Assembly (NCBI GenBank): GCA_016748015.1
Contig: JAAOMT010000468.1
Coordinates: 632,262 to 696,261 of the forward strand
Origin: Geosiphon pyriformis
Lineage: Eukaryota; Glomeromycota; Glomeromycetes; Archaeosporales; Geosiphonaceae
Direction of reading: 5' to 3'
DNA length: 64,000 nt
Shown here: piece after piece, positions 37,707 to 48,096 of the stretch
Numbering within the stretch: the stretch's first letter is position 1
Layout: each line of letters starts with the position of its first letter
Position numbers and translations under genes: made by a program
The notes under the pieces: model-generated
Told to the model about the DNA's origin: nothing
Seen by the model: only the letters and a program-made list of their open reading frames with translations
Database searches by the model: none

Positions 37707-38038
37707 TGATATATTTAGTCTTTTCTGAAATAGGTGTCAGGTTAAACTTGGGAATTCTATTTCTTTGTGTCTAAAGTGAAACTTAAAACTCGGAATAGAA
37801 ACTCATTTAATAAGAAACTGTTAAATGATAAGTCTAACTTCAGATTGTGCAAGTCTTGTGGTTTGAGAATCAACGAATGATATTCAATCAAATCTAGGTA
37901 GCTCTTGAAATCATCAAACCCATCCATTATAACCCTTATCAGATCAAAAAGATCAAGCGACGGATTGATCGTGTTATGCGTTCTACTTAATTAGAAATAG
38001 TTTTGTTACATATATCATCTACTGCTTTCGAATACGAA
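37707..38038. promoter_or_regulatory. Divergent promoter region of the WBP2-like gene and ZNG1
   Basis: 332 bp between divergent starts; holds both 5' UTRs. Minus-strand open frame at about 37840-37927 probably lies in the WBP2-like 5' UTR. Confidence 0.55.
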
Positions 38039-39905
38039 ATGGATGACAGTGAAGAAATACCCGAACTTGTCGATTTCGTATCTCCTACCCATAATATAGT
38101 TTCTGAGTAAAATTTCCGCTTTATTTTGATGAAACTTGTTTAACGGGCAACAATTATGAACTTTCTGTTTGTTTCAACATAGATCGGAAAATGTTGACTT
38201 AAGCGTCAATAAAGTCCCTATTACAATTCTAACAGGTCCAGCTTCACGCAAAATTTAACGGTTTACTATTGCTAAATAATAACGCATTTTTTTAATCCAT
38301 CCAATAGGATTTTTGGGCTCGGGAAAGACAACTTTACTCAATTACATCCTTGCTGAACAGCATGGAAAAAGAATAGCCGTGATCTTGAATGAGTTTGGTG
38401 AAAGTTAGGATCAACACTCATCTTAGTCAAATTTGCAAAATGATTTGTTCCAATCATCACTGATTTCCCTCGAAAGGTAGTGGAATCGAGAAAGCACTCT
38501 CGATCGGTCTTAATGGGGAATTAGTTGAAGAATGGTTGGAATTGGGAAATGGATGTCTGTGCTGTTCAATTAAGTATATGAATATTCAGTTAGATTTATA
38601 TCAGTTTTTTTTATTCTTCAAATTTAACTGATTGAAGAAAACCAATAGAGATAATGGGGTGAAAGCCATTGAGAATTTAATGGAGAAGAAGGGAAAGTTT
38701 GACTATATTTTATTGGAAACAACGGGACTCGCAGATCCTGGTATAAAATTTCTTATTTGAGAATGCTTTCAAAAAGATGCTTAATTTTTAATCTTTAAAA
38801 ACAGTTCCTATAATCTCAATGTTTTGGCTTGACGATGATCTTGGGAGTTATATATATTTAGACGGGATTGTTACCTTGGTTGACGCAAAATATATTTTAC
38901 AGGTAAGGGGGAGAGGGCATTTGAAGCTATTCTATTTATCTTTATTGTTAGCTTACTCAATTTTCTTCAAGTATATATTGGAAAAAAAAGCCGATGGATC
39001 AATCAATGAAGCCGTCAGGTAGCCACACTGCTTTTCTAATATTAAGCATATTAGTTGCCTTATTTTTGATTCCCTCTTTCTTGTAGACAAATAGCTATCG
39101 CTGATCGAATAATTATCAACAAAACCGATTTAGTATCGTTTGGGGAGCTTGAGGTAATTGAAAATCAAATAAGGTAAGATAAAGAAAGACCATACCCGTG
39201 ATTCGAACTTTCTGTTTCGCTTCCTATCTAATTGATCTGAATAGGTCAATAAATGCTGTAGCCCAGATCATCCGTGCAGAACGATCTAGGTATGTAATAT
39301 GTATAGCATTAGAGATGATTAAAATTAGATTTTTACAGGAGTATCAACAATGAATTAAAGTAAATTTTTATTTTAGGGTCTCTTTGGATTTTATTTTAGA
39401 TATTCATGCATACGACTCTAATCAGGATCCTAAAATTAGTGAACTATTATCTGTCCCAGCTGCTATAAAAGAATTAGAACCTCAGCATCAAATTGAGGTA
39501 CTTTTCACGTATTTTGCATTGGGCCTATATATAAAGTTCTTTGCTTTTAACACTAAACAATTTATTCAGAGCGTAAGAACAGTTTGTTTAGATATCCCAT
39601 CCTCAACTCTCGATATTTCACAAATAGAGGGTTGGGTGCAAAAATTGTTATGGGATAAAGTCTTACCATCATCTATAATGTCAAAACCCTATCCGATAAC
39701 CATTCTTCGATTAAAAGGCATCTTTACACCGAATGATCAAGCGTTGGGGCGCGTAATCATACAAGGAGTTCAAGAATTATACGATTTCCATTACATTGGA
39801 CAAACCGTTAATAATATCCAAGTGAAAGACAAGCTAGTTATAATTGGAAAAAACCTTAACGAACAAGAAATGAAAAACTCCTTATGGCACTGGATGGGTT
39901 GGTGA
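38039..39905 (+). CDS. ZNG1: Zinc-regulated GTPase metalloprotein activator (COG0523, CBWD/Zng1)
   Basis: GTP-driven zinc chaperone that loads methionine aminopeptidase 1. Exons give: [13 protein letters not shown] (38039-38108); VPITILTG and [14 protein letters not shown] (Walker A, about 38310-38350); [23 protein letters not shown] with the metal-binding CxCC (about 38545-38575); [16 protein letters not shown] (about 38700); [14 protein letters not shown] (38860-38900); [12 protein letters not shown] (guanine-specificity NKxD, about 39110-39140); the COG0523 C-terminal domain with [26 protein letters not shown] and DFHYIGQ; stop at 39903-39905. About ten short exons. The N-terminal partner-binding motif, CPELVPI in animals and yeast as I recall it, reads IPELVDF here, so its cysteine is missing. 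GTPase and metal motifs are intact. Confidence 0.93.
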
Positions 39906-41295
39906 TAGAAACAAACCTTTATATAGAAATCCCGTTTGAATTTGAAATTATTTATATGTGAGTGATCTAATGTCATATTTATTTTATTTTTTTGACCACC
40001 TTTTACTATTTCGCCAGTTTATAAATATTATTTCATCGCTTTTTTTCTTGTACAGTTTGATATTTTATCTTTACTAATGTTTTATTGTGTCCAAACCCAA
40101 TCTCAATTGTGTATATTACAATTTTCATTATTAATTTTCACTATCGAGTTTGGCGCCTTTAAGATTTTCATGACTTATTAAACAGTGAAATATATTGAGA
40201 TTAGGTCTGTTATATCTCAATTGTATTAACAAAATTTACTACTTTTCATATATAGAAATTTATATTCTTAAGAAAGTAGATAAAACAAAACTTTAGTTAT
40301 TTATAAAATATTAAATTGCTCAATTAATTAAATTTTAAAACTGCAATTATATATTAATTTAATTGTAATTAAAAATAGCATTCTAACTTTTAATTAATTA
40401 TAGTTTGTTTAATTTATAAATTATTTTATTATTTTAATATCAAATTTTTATTATTTTTTAAGAAATATTTATTTATAATTTTAAATCAATTTTTAAATCA
40501 TTATATTGTTTAATTATATTGAATTAATTTTTAATTATATTATTATTGTTAATTAAAATGTTAAATTAAAATAAAATTTAAAAATAATAATAAAAATATA
40601 TTTCAAATTTGATAAATTTTGTTTATAATATAATTACAAATTGTTTTAATTTAAAATAATGTTAACCTTTTTAAAAAAACTATGATTATTTGTTTAAAAT
40701 CATTATAATACAAATTGCAATTAATTATATTTAAATATTAAATTAAAAATGTTTTTTAAACATGATAATAAATATTTAAATTTTGAATCATATTAATATA
40801 TGTATAATAAAACTTAAAAATCTTATATAAATTTCTAAAAAAATTATTTTATATTTTGTTTTATTTAATTTATAAAAATATTAATTAAAACTAAAATCAT
40901 TGTTGTTGTTGTTGTTGTTTGTTTTTAATTTCAAAAAAAATCATTAATAATTGTATTTCTTAATTAGGCTTTTTTAAATTTATGATCATATTTTATATAA
41001 ATCAATTATTTAATAAATTTTAATTAAAACACATTATTCTTTTAGATATTTTAAATTACCGGCTACCAATCATATTTAAGAGACAAAAATCATGCACATT
41101 TGATATTGCCATGGTACTATACACCTTTAGATGACAAATTTCCAACAATGTCCGACTTCTTTATATCATATTCAAGTTTTTGCTTGGCTGCTTTAGTAGC
41201 GAATTTTATGATTCTCGCTTTTATTTAACTTTCAAACTTTCGGTTCTCTTGAGAGTCATAAAATTTGATAAGATAAATATATAAGATTCAAGAAA
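39906..41295. other. AT-rich spacer between ZNG1 and the ZIP gene
   Basis: About 40240-41040 is very AT-rich. A (TTG)n microsatellite lies at 40902-40920. No ORF or recognised repeat. The last 250 bp have normal composition and are the presumed ZIP promoter. Confidence 0.5.
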
Positions 41296-42456
41296 ATGAA
41301 GCCAATAATAGGGTTAACGTTTCTTTGTTTTACAATGCTAATCGGTTCTTTTCTCGTGGGAACTATTCCTCTCGTTTTTCAAATGTCACAAGGAAATTTC
41401 CTTGTTGCCTCTGCTTTCGGTGTTGGATTATTGGTTGGAACATCATTAATCGTGATAATACCTGAGGGAATCGAAACTTTATACAACGTCCCTCAAACCT
41501 CGTTAGTTTTTCCACATGTTCATCAATCAATTAAGAATTCTATAGATAATGTAGGTGTTCCTCTTGAACAGCGAGTAATTTCTATAGAGGGTGGCATTCA
41601 AGACCTCAGTAATAAAAAACAGCAAGCAAATCTTCCTGAGGGAAACGAAACACAGAGAAAAAGCCCGGAGAGTGAACCGTTTGTCGAGCAGCCAGAGTCT
41701 AGAGAAAAAAATGTACTGGGATTATCGACTTCAATCCCTGAAAATGAGGATGATCACTCCCATTCTGACGATACACATCATTATATTGGTCTAGCTCTAA
41801 TTTCTGGATTTGCACTAATGTTTTTAATAGATCAACTTGACATGCCTCACCAACATCCTAATACCGAATTGAACTCAGATCACACTGAATTACATCCTCT
41901 TACGAATGATATTGACCTCGAAGAGGATCAAGTGCATAACACCTCCGAAATTTTCAATCAAAATGTGAAGACCAAAATAAAATCTCGTTCAATGACCATT
42001 GGTCTCGTAATCCATGCAGCGGCTGATGGAATTGCTCTGGGAGCGTCAGCCAATCAACCTAGCTTAGAATTCTTGGTATTCCTCGCGATCATGTTGCATA
42101 AGGCACCATCTGCCTTCGGACTTTGCACCGTTCTACTTCGTGAGGGTTATAACCACAAACAAATCTGTTTAAATGTAGCCATTTTTTCACTTTCAGCTCC
42201 TCTGACAGCTATGTTGACATATCTCATGCTTCAGGGCGATGCACAATTGAATTCGAACAGTATGCAATGGTGGACCGCTATTTTATTAATTTTTTCCGGA
42301 GGTACTTTTCTCTATGTATCCATGCATGTGATGCAAAATGTGAATAATGGAAATGGTTCTCATCCCGGAAGATTATCAATTCGTCATCTTATCCCATTAC
42401 TCTTGGGGATGTTCTTCCCAATTTTGTTAGAGTTTGGCCATGAGCATGATCACTAA
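41296..42456 (+). CDS. ZIP-family metal transporter, ZIP9/ATX2-like
   Basis: Moves zinc or manganese into the cytosol, in this subfamily usually at the Golgi. Single exon, 386 residues. Membrane segments: residues about 2-24, 32-55, then a long hydrophilic loop (70-165) with a His-rich stretch DDHSHSDDTHHY, then 160-180, 230-250, 260-280, 290-310, 320-345 and 360-380. The key metal-site helices are present: IGLVIHAAADGIALGAS (HAxADG, TM4) and LAIMLHKAPSAFGL (HK in place of the usual HE, TM5). HK together with this spacing places it with ZIP9/ATX2, not with the zinc-uptake ZIPs. The C terminus EFGHEHDH is also His-rich. Substrate cannot be decided from sequence. Confidence 0.92.
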   Translation: MKPIIGLTFLCFTMLIGSFLVGTIPLVFQMSQGNFLVASAFGVGLLVGTSLIVIIPEGIETLYNVPQTSLVFPHVHQSIKNSIDNVGVPLEQRVISIEGGIQDLSNKKQQANLPEGNETQRKSPESEPFVEQPESREKNVLGLSTSIPENEDDHSHSDDTHHYIGLALISGFALMFLIDQLDMPHQHPNTELNSDHTELHPLTNDIDLEEDQVHNTSEIFNQNVKTKIKSRSMTIGLVIHAAADGIALGASANQPSLEFLVFLAIMLHKAPSAFGLCTVLLREGYNHKQICLNVAIFSLSAPLTAMLTYLMLQGDAQLNSNSMQWWTAILLIFSGGTFLYVSMHVMQNVNNGNGSHPGRLSIRHLIPLLLGMFFPILLEFGHEHDH

Positions 42457-42821
42457 TAATCCCAGAATTGTTTCTAATCCTAGGATTTCTAATTTATTCT
42501 CATAATACTAACAAAATAATGCGTATAGTAACATTCCAAAACATTTTTAAAAGATATAAAGGGATAAGGCAAAATACTTGAATAAACAATTTATGATACT
42601 ATCCAAAACTTTTTTACCTTTATAAACCTTTAAATCATGCTATTAAGCCATTATATTTTTAGAAGATCAATTTCAAGAGCTGAATTCAATATTTTAGATA
42701 TTTCGTAATAACTTTTCAAATTGGAACTCCTCATTGTGGTTATAAAACTTATTTTACCAAATTTGTGTGTGATTAAGTGACGCACAGCAGACTGGGTCGG
42801 CTTTTTTACACTAATGAGAAC
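42457..42821. other. Spacer between ZIP gene and mS33 gene
   Basis: No gene seen; contains the ZIP 3' region (AATAAACAA near 42580) and the presumed mS33 promoter. Confidence 0.5.
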
Positions 42822-43246
42822 ATGTCCCTATTCTATACAGCACGTCCTTCCAGACTGCGTTTGGCTAAATTAGCCAAACTCACTGCAGGCATCTTTAATC
42901 GAGTTTATAACCCAACAAACGCTCGTACTGGTAATAAAATTTTAAAGAAACACTTACTGGGGCCTACCTTATTAAAATGGTATCCGCAACAGTTAATTCC
43001 TTTTCAAAAGCTTCGTGAGGCCATTCCCGAGGTCAATTTGGTGGATCGGGCTGAACAACAACGTTTGGCTGATAATGCCGCACGAAGAAAACGTGGAAAG
43101 GGTCCTCCTAAGAAAGGTATTCGAATTGAGAAAATAACTCTAATATTCACCATTAAAAACTACATGAATAATTTGAAACTCAATTTACCTGCTTTACAGG
43201 TCAAGGCAAACGTGCCAGAATGGCAGCAGCCCGCAAAAAAAAATAG
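42822..43246 (+). CDS. RSM27: Mitochondrial small-subunit ribosomal protein mS33
   Basis: Component of the mitoribosome small-subunit head. ATG at 42822 gives MSLFYTARPSRLRLAKLAKL, followed by the family signature IFNRVYNPTNARTGNKILKK and LGPTLLKWYPQQ. Exon 1 ends at 43116 after GKGPPKK. An 83-nt intron (43117-43199, GTATTC..ACAG) is removed and exon 2 (43200-43246) adds GQGKRARMAAARKKK, a typical basic end. Reading through the intron would instead give a longer product without family character, so the splice is preferred. About 112 residues, normal for the family. Starts upstream of 42822 are non-ATG or out of frame. Confidence 0.92.
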
Positions 43247-44533
43247 CCCAATACCTCGGATTCTAATAGGGCTAAAAAAATCTTATGAACCTGTTTATTA
43301 TGGGGAACATATATAACTGGTTACCAAGGCTTTTCTAAAACCTAACAGATGAGATTGTATTCAAATCAATTCTGCCATTACAATTATGTTATTTTTTTAA
43401 ATGGTTTTATTTGGACTATAAAAATATTTTAAATAAATCTATTAAAGTGTGATTCAATTATTATTAATTTTAAAATGTAATTTATGTGTTAAAAATATAC
43501 AGCATGCATATGTTTTAAATTACACATTAGTTTAAATTTAACATCTTAAAACTTATATTTAACACAAACTGGTTTTAGCAAAGCCAAAGCATATTAATCA
43601 CTCTTCATTAATACTTAGATTATATAAATTTTTTTTAACATATTTTTTGAAAACATCTTTAATATTAACCAACATGTATTTATTAAAAATTATCAAATTA
43701 AATAGTTATATGCATAATTTGTAATTGTTTAAAGCCAATTAAATCAAATTTACAATATTATCTTAATATTCTTACCAAAACTTAATGTTTCTTTAATTTA
43801 AATTTTAAATATAAATTTTTTAACAAATATATAAAAATTAAAGTTTTTATATATTTAAAAAAAATCTTAAAAAATACCAAATAACTTTTTTTAAAGTTTA
43901 TATAATTAAACCAATTATATTTTATTTTACAAAATTTTTTTATATATAAAAACATAATTAAAATCTTTTTTTATCTTATAATAAATACAAAAAATATTTG
44001 AATACTTAAAATTATAAAGTTGTTTCTTAATTATTATAGACAATTTTTTATGTAATGTTTTTATATTAATAAATTTAAAAATTATATAACTATTAAAATG
44101 CTAAATTATAATAATATTAACTTAATTTATATTGTTTAAAATAGTTTTATTTACATATTTAATAATACATAATATTTTTTAATTAACATAATTAATAAAT
44201 TTGAAGTATTATTTAAAATAATATTATAAATATTATTATTAATACTTAAATATACTATATTAAAAAAACAATAATTTTTTATTTAATACTTAATATTTAA
44301 ATTTAAAAAAAACCATTTATAAAATCTGAATTTTATTAAATATAAAACTTAAACAAATTTTTGTTAACTATTTTTTTAAGTACATAAAAATAGATATATT
44401 TAAAATAGTTTTTATTAATTTAATTAAAATATTTTTTAACAAATTTTATATATAATTTAAATTATATTTAAAACAAAACCCAAAATATTATTATAATATT
44501 AATATTATTTATAAAAACTTCTTTTTCTCCTTT
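43247..44533. other. AT-rich spacer before the repeat cluster
   Basis: mS33 3' region and about 1 kb of very AT-rich DNA. No gene or known repeat seen. Confidence 0.5.
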
Positions 44534-45531
44534 TATTACAAGTAAACTTAGTGGATAATAGAACTGGTAATGTTTGATGTCCTCAATTATTGGGGATGCA
44601 TCTTCCACATAATTCTGTTGGCTTAGTCTTGGTTATCAGTCTCTGAAGATCTATTCTTGAATGTGAATTTACCCATTAAGTTCTTTGGTTATAAGGCATA
44701 GAGTTTGTTTTTCGTCGATTGCAATGTTTTCCATAAATGTGAGCTTTCTTTTCTGAGCTAATGAGTGCAATTGTTAGGGTCTGGTGTTGTCTTTTTGCCC
44801 TTTTAGTAAGCTATTAAGATAATATTAATATCTAAAACCTAGGGGGAGCCTTCCTCTTTTATTAGGCTATCACAAAGTCTATTTTCAGACAGTCAATTTT
44901 TCTATGTTGCTGCTTCACAAGAGAAAAAAATAAAAAAAATAAAAAAAAATAAAAAAAAATAAAAAAAATAAAAATAAGAAATAAGTGTTCTGTTAATAGT
45001 CATAATCAAGAGTTATTGTGCTAGCAGGTTAAGTAGTGAATAATAACATGAATTTGAAGAATTAAAGGAATATTTTATTGATATAATTCCATTTTGGTTA
45101 ATAGCAACTATTTTTGAAAGGAGGAGTATTTAATAATTATAACCTGCAAGTCTAATTAACTCTGAGAGTTTAATTGACTTCTAAAAGTCTAATTTTCTCT
45201 CTGGATGTCTTTCTAACTTCTATAGCTACTCATTTTATACATTTTTTTTGTTCTACAAAATTACTTTTGATTGTTCTGTTATTGCTAACTATTGCTTTGC
45301 TATTTCTGTAATTGCTTTATTTTTCTATGTTATTACTAGTTATTCTATGTTATAATATGTTATCTGGTGTTATTACATATTATTCTGTATTATTCTACAT
45401 TATAATGCATTATCCTGCATTATTCTAAGTTATAACGTATTATCCAATGTTATTGTGTGCTATTTTGTGTTATGTCATGTTTTGATCACATTTCTTCATA
45501 ACTTTGGATTAGTTTTTCTACTTGGATAACA
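44534..45531 (-). repeat. 3' LTR of the non-autonomous element
   Basis: 998 bp. Contains an A-rich simple repeat (44923-44983) and a degenerate array of TTAT/GTTAT motifs (45330-45480). Differs from the other LTR mainly by transitions. Confidence 0.85.
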
Positions 45532-45839
45532 TTATCCCTTTCTTTTAGAATTGAGCTCCTGCGAAATTTTCTAAATTTCTTTTTTGTCTCAATGTTGTTG
45601 TCATAATTTCTATTGCTATTATTAAATCTATTTTGGTATGTAAATAGTGTTTTTTTTTTTTTAAACTATAGGGGTCTGTTCAAGATATCTAATTTCAAAT
45701 TCTGCATTCGTATTATGTGCACGTTCAACCATAATGCTCTTATTATTATTACTGAATTGAGTTAATTTTTGCTCTATTGTAAGATCTAGAAGTGTAATAT
45801 ATTGTTTAGTGTTTGAAGTGGAGTTTGAATTGTTGTTGT

Positions 45840-46140
45840 TATTATTGGTAGAGTTTGAATCATTGTTGTCATCATTAGTGGAGTTTAAATCAGAATTAAG
45901 TTCTGATTCTGATTCTTGCTAATTGGCTCATCTTTCTTGGAGTTCAAATATATGATGCATGGAAGTGAATTGTGATTCGGAGCCATCAGGTAAGTTTGAT
46001 GATTTGTTAATTGATTTTGGTACTGTTGATTCTCAAATTTCTTTTTCTTTTCTAAGTCTTTTTTGTATTGATACTTTTCCAATGCTGACTTTTGGCATGG
46101 AAGAAGACAGTCTTTGTACAGGTAAGTATGAATCTGGGTA
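45840..46140 (-). other. Short open piece inside the non-autonomous element
   Basis: Minus-strand frame 45885-46082 (65 codons, Lys/Asn/Gln-rich) has no recognised domain; possibly a vestige of gag. The plus-strand frame at 45959-46141 is its shadow. Confidence 0.3.
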
Positions 46141-46179
46141 GTTTTTTTTCTGGAATTTTTCTAACAGGTCTTTAAATAA

Positions 46180-46960
46180 TTGGAGTTTTGAATTTCTAGA
46201 GGTTTGACAGATTTTATCTGAGGTAAGTTTCCTTGTACAATAGTGGGGTTAGACTTATCAGGTTTCGAATGTTTGAATTTTGAATGATCAGGTTGGAGTT
46301 TTAACTTTAACGAGTTTTACTAAAGGTAAGTTTCTTTCTACACTAGTGGTTGGAATTTATCAGGTTTCAAATGTTCGGGTTTTGAACTATCGGGTCTTGA
46401 AGAATTGGAGTTTTAATGAGTTTTATCAAAGGTAAGTTTCTTTATACAATAGTGGGGTTAAAATTATTGGGTTTCAAATAATTTTCGGAGTTTTTAATTT
46501 AACAAGTTTATCAAAGATAAGTTCTTTATACAATAGCAGAGTTGAAATTATCAGGTTTCAAATAATTTTCGGAGTTTTAATTTTAACAAGTTTTATGAGT
46601 TTATCAAAGGTAAGTTTCAAATGTTTGGGGTTTTAATAATCGGGTCTTGAATAATCAGAGTTTTAATTTTAACAATTTTTTTTTAATGAATTTATCAAAG
46701 GTAAGTTGCGAATGTTTGGGGTTTTAATGATTGGGTTTTGAATAATTGGAGTTTTAATTTGACAAGTTTTAACAAGTTTATCAACAGTAGTTTTCAAATG
46801 TTTGGGGTTTTAATGATTGGGTTTTAAATAATTGGAGTTTTTTAATTTTAACAATTTTTTTTTAACAAATTTATCAAAGGTAAGTTGTGAATGTTCAGGG
46901 TTTTAATGATTGGGTTTTGAATAATTGGAGTTTTAATTTAACAAGTTTTTCAAAAGAAAT
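46180..46960. repeat. Degenerate tandem repeat array in the element interior
   Basis: About eight imperfect units of roughly 75-110 bp. Each combines TTTCAAATGTTTGGGGTTTT, TGATTGGGTTTTGAATAATT, GGAGTTTTAATTT and TTATCAAAGGTAAGTT in that order. Unit length varies by small deletions. Confidence 0.75.
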
Positions 46961-47065
46961 GCTAAAATAAGAATTTCACAAATTCTAAGTAATTTTTCTG
47001 TTGTTTTCTCTTGGTCTTTCACTTTTGTGAATTTCTGAGGTGCTTTGTTTCTGTGGATTTTATAA

Positions 47066-47082
47066 CCTCACAGAAAGCACCA
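47066..47082 (-). other. Primer-binding site of the non-autonomous element
   Basis: Minus strand TGGTGCTTTCTGTGAGG starts 2 nt inside the 5' LTR. It would pair with a tRNA 3' end CCTCACAGAAAGCACCA; the tRNA species is not identified. Confidence 0.6.
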
Positions 47083-47084
47083 AA

Positions 47085-47484
47085 TGTTATGGGTAAACTT
47101 GGTGGATAATAGAACTGGTAACATTTGGTGCTCTCAATTATTTGAGATGCATCTTCCACATAATTCTGTTGGCTTAGTCTTGGTTATCAGTCTCTGAAGA
47201 TCTATTCCTGGATGTGAATTTACTCATTGAGTTCTTTGGTTATAAGACACAGAGTTTGTTTTTCATTAATTGCAATGTTTTCCATAAATGTGAGCTTTCT
47301 TCTCTGAGCTAATAAACACAGTCATTAGGATCTGGCATTGTCTTTTCACCTTTCTGGTAAGCTATCAAGATAATGTTAATATTCAAAACCTAGGAGGAGC
47401 CTTCCTCTTTTACCAGGCTATCACGAAATTTATTCTCAGACAGTCAATTTTCCTATGTTGTCACTCCACAAGAGAAAAAAAGAA

Positions 47485-47515
<31 letters not shown>

Positions 47516-48092
47516 GAAAATAAAAAAAATAAAAATAAGAAATAAGTGTTTTGTTAATAGTCATGATCAAGAGCTATTGTGCCAGCAGGTTAAATAGTAG
47601 ATAATAACATGAATTTAAAGAATTAAAGGGATATTTTATTGATATAATTCTATTTCAGTTGATAACAACTATTTTTGAAAGGAGGAGTATTTAATAATTA
47701 TGACCTGCGAGTCTAATTAACTTTGAGAGTTTAATTAACTTCTAAAAGTCTAATTTTCTCTCTGGATGTTTTTTTAACTTCTACAGCTACTTATTTTATA
47801 CATTTTTTTTGTTCTACAGAATTACTTCTAATTGTTCTATTATTGCTAACTATTGCTTTGCTATTTCTGTAATTGCTTTATTTTTTTATGTTATTACTAA
47901 TTATCTTATGTTATAATATGTTATCTGGTGTTATTACATGTTATTCTGTGTTATCTTATATTATAACGTGTTATCTTGTGTTATTCTAAGTTATAATGTG
48001 TTATCCAATGTTATTGCACACTATTCTGTGTTATGTCACATTTTGGTCACGTTTTTTTATAACTTTGGATCAGTTTTTCTACTTGGGTAACA
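47085..48092 (-). repeat. 5' LTR of the non-autonomous element
   Basis: 1008 bp. Same layout as the other LTR but with G-containing purine repeat GAAAAGAAAAGAAAAGAAAA (about 47490) where the other copy is A/T only. Confidence 0.85.
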
Positions 48093-48096
48093 CTTT

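Larger units (their letters stand above)
44534..48092 (-). mobile_element. Non-autonomous LTR retroelement (LARD-like)
   Basis: Two direct repeats (44534-45531 and 47085-48092) bracket 1553 bp without pol genes. The repeats begin TATTAC/TGTTAT and end ATAACA/GTAACA. The four bases CTTT precede the left repeat (44530-44533) and follow the right one (48093-48096), a 4-bp target duplication. On the minus strand a primer-binding site (TGGTGCTTTCTGTGAGG, complement of 47066-47082) lies 2 nt from one LTR. A polypurine tract (AAAAGAAAGGGA, complement of 45535-45546) lies beside the other. So the element reads on minus. It has no RT, integrase or protease and must have been moved in trans. Confidence 0.85.

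Noticed and set aside
37706-37927. Upstream start for the WBP2-like gene (MDGFDDFKSYLDL)
   Set aside because: Would need an extra exon not seen in the family; the ATG at 37706 gives the normal N terminus.
43117-43316. Unspliced longer C terminus of mS33
   Set aside because: The intron has good GT..AG ends and its removal restores the conserved basic tail.
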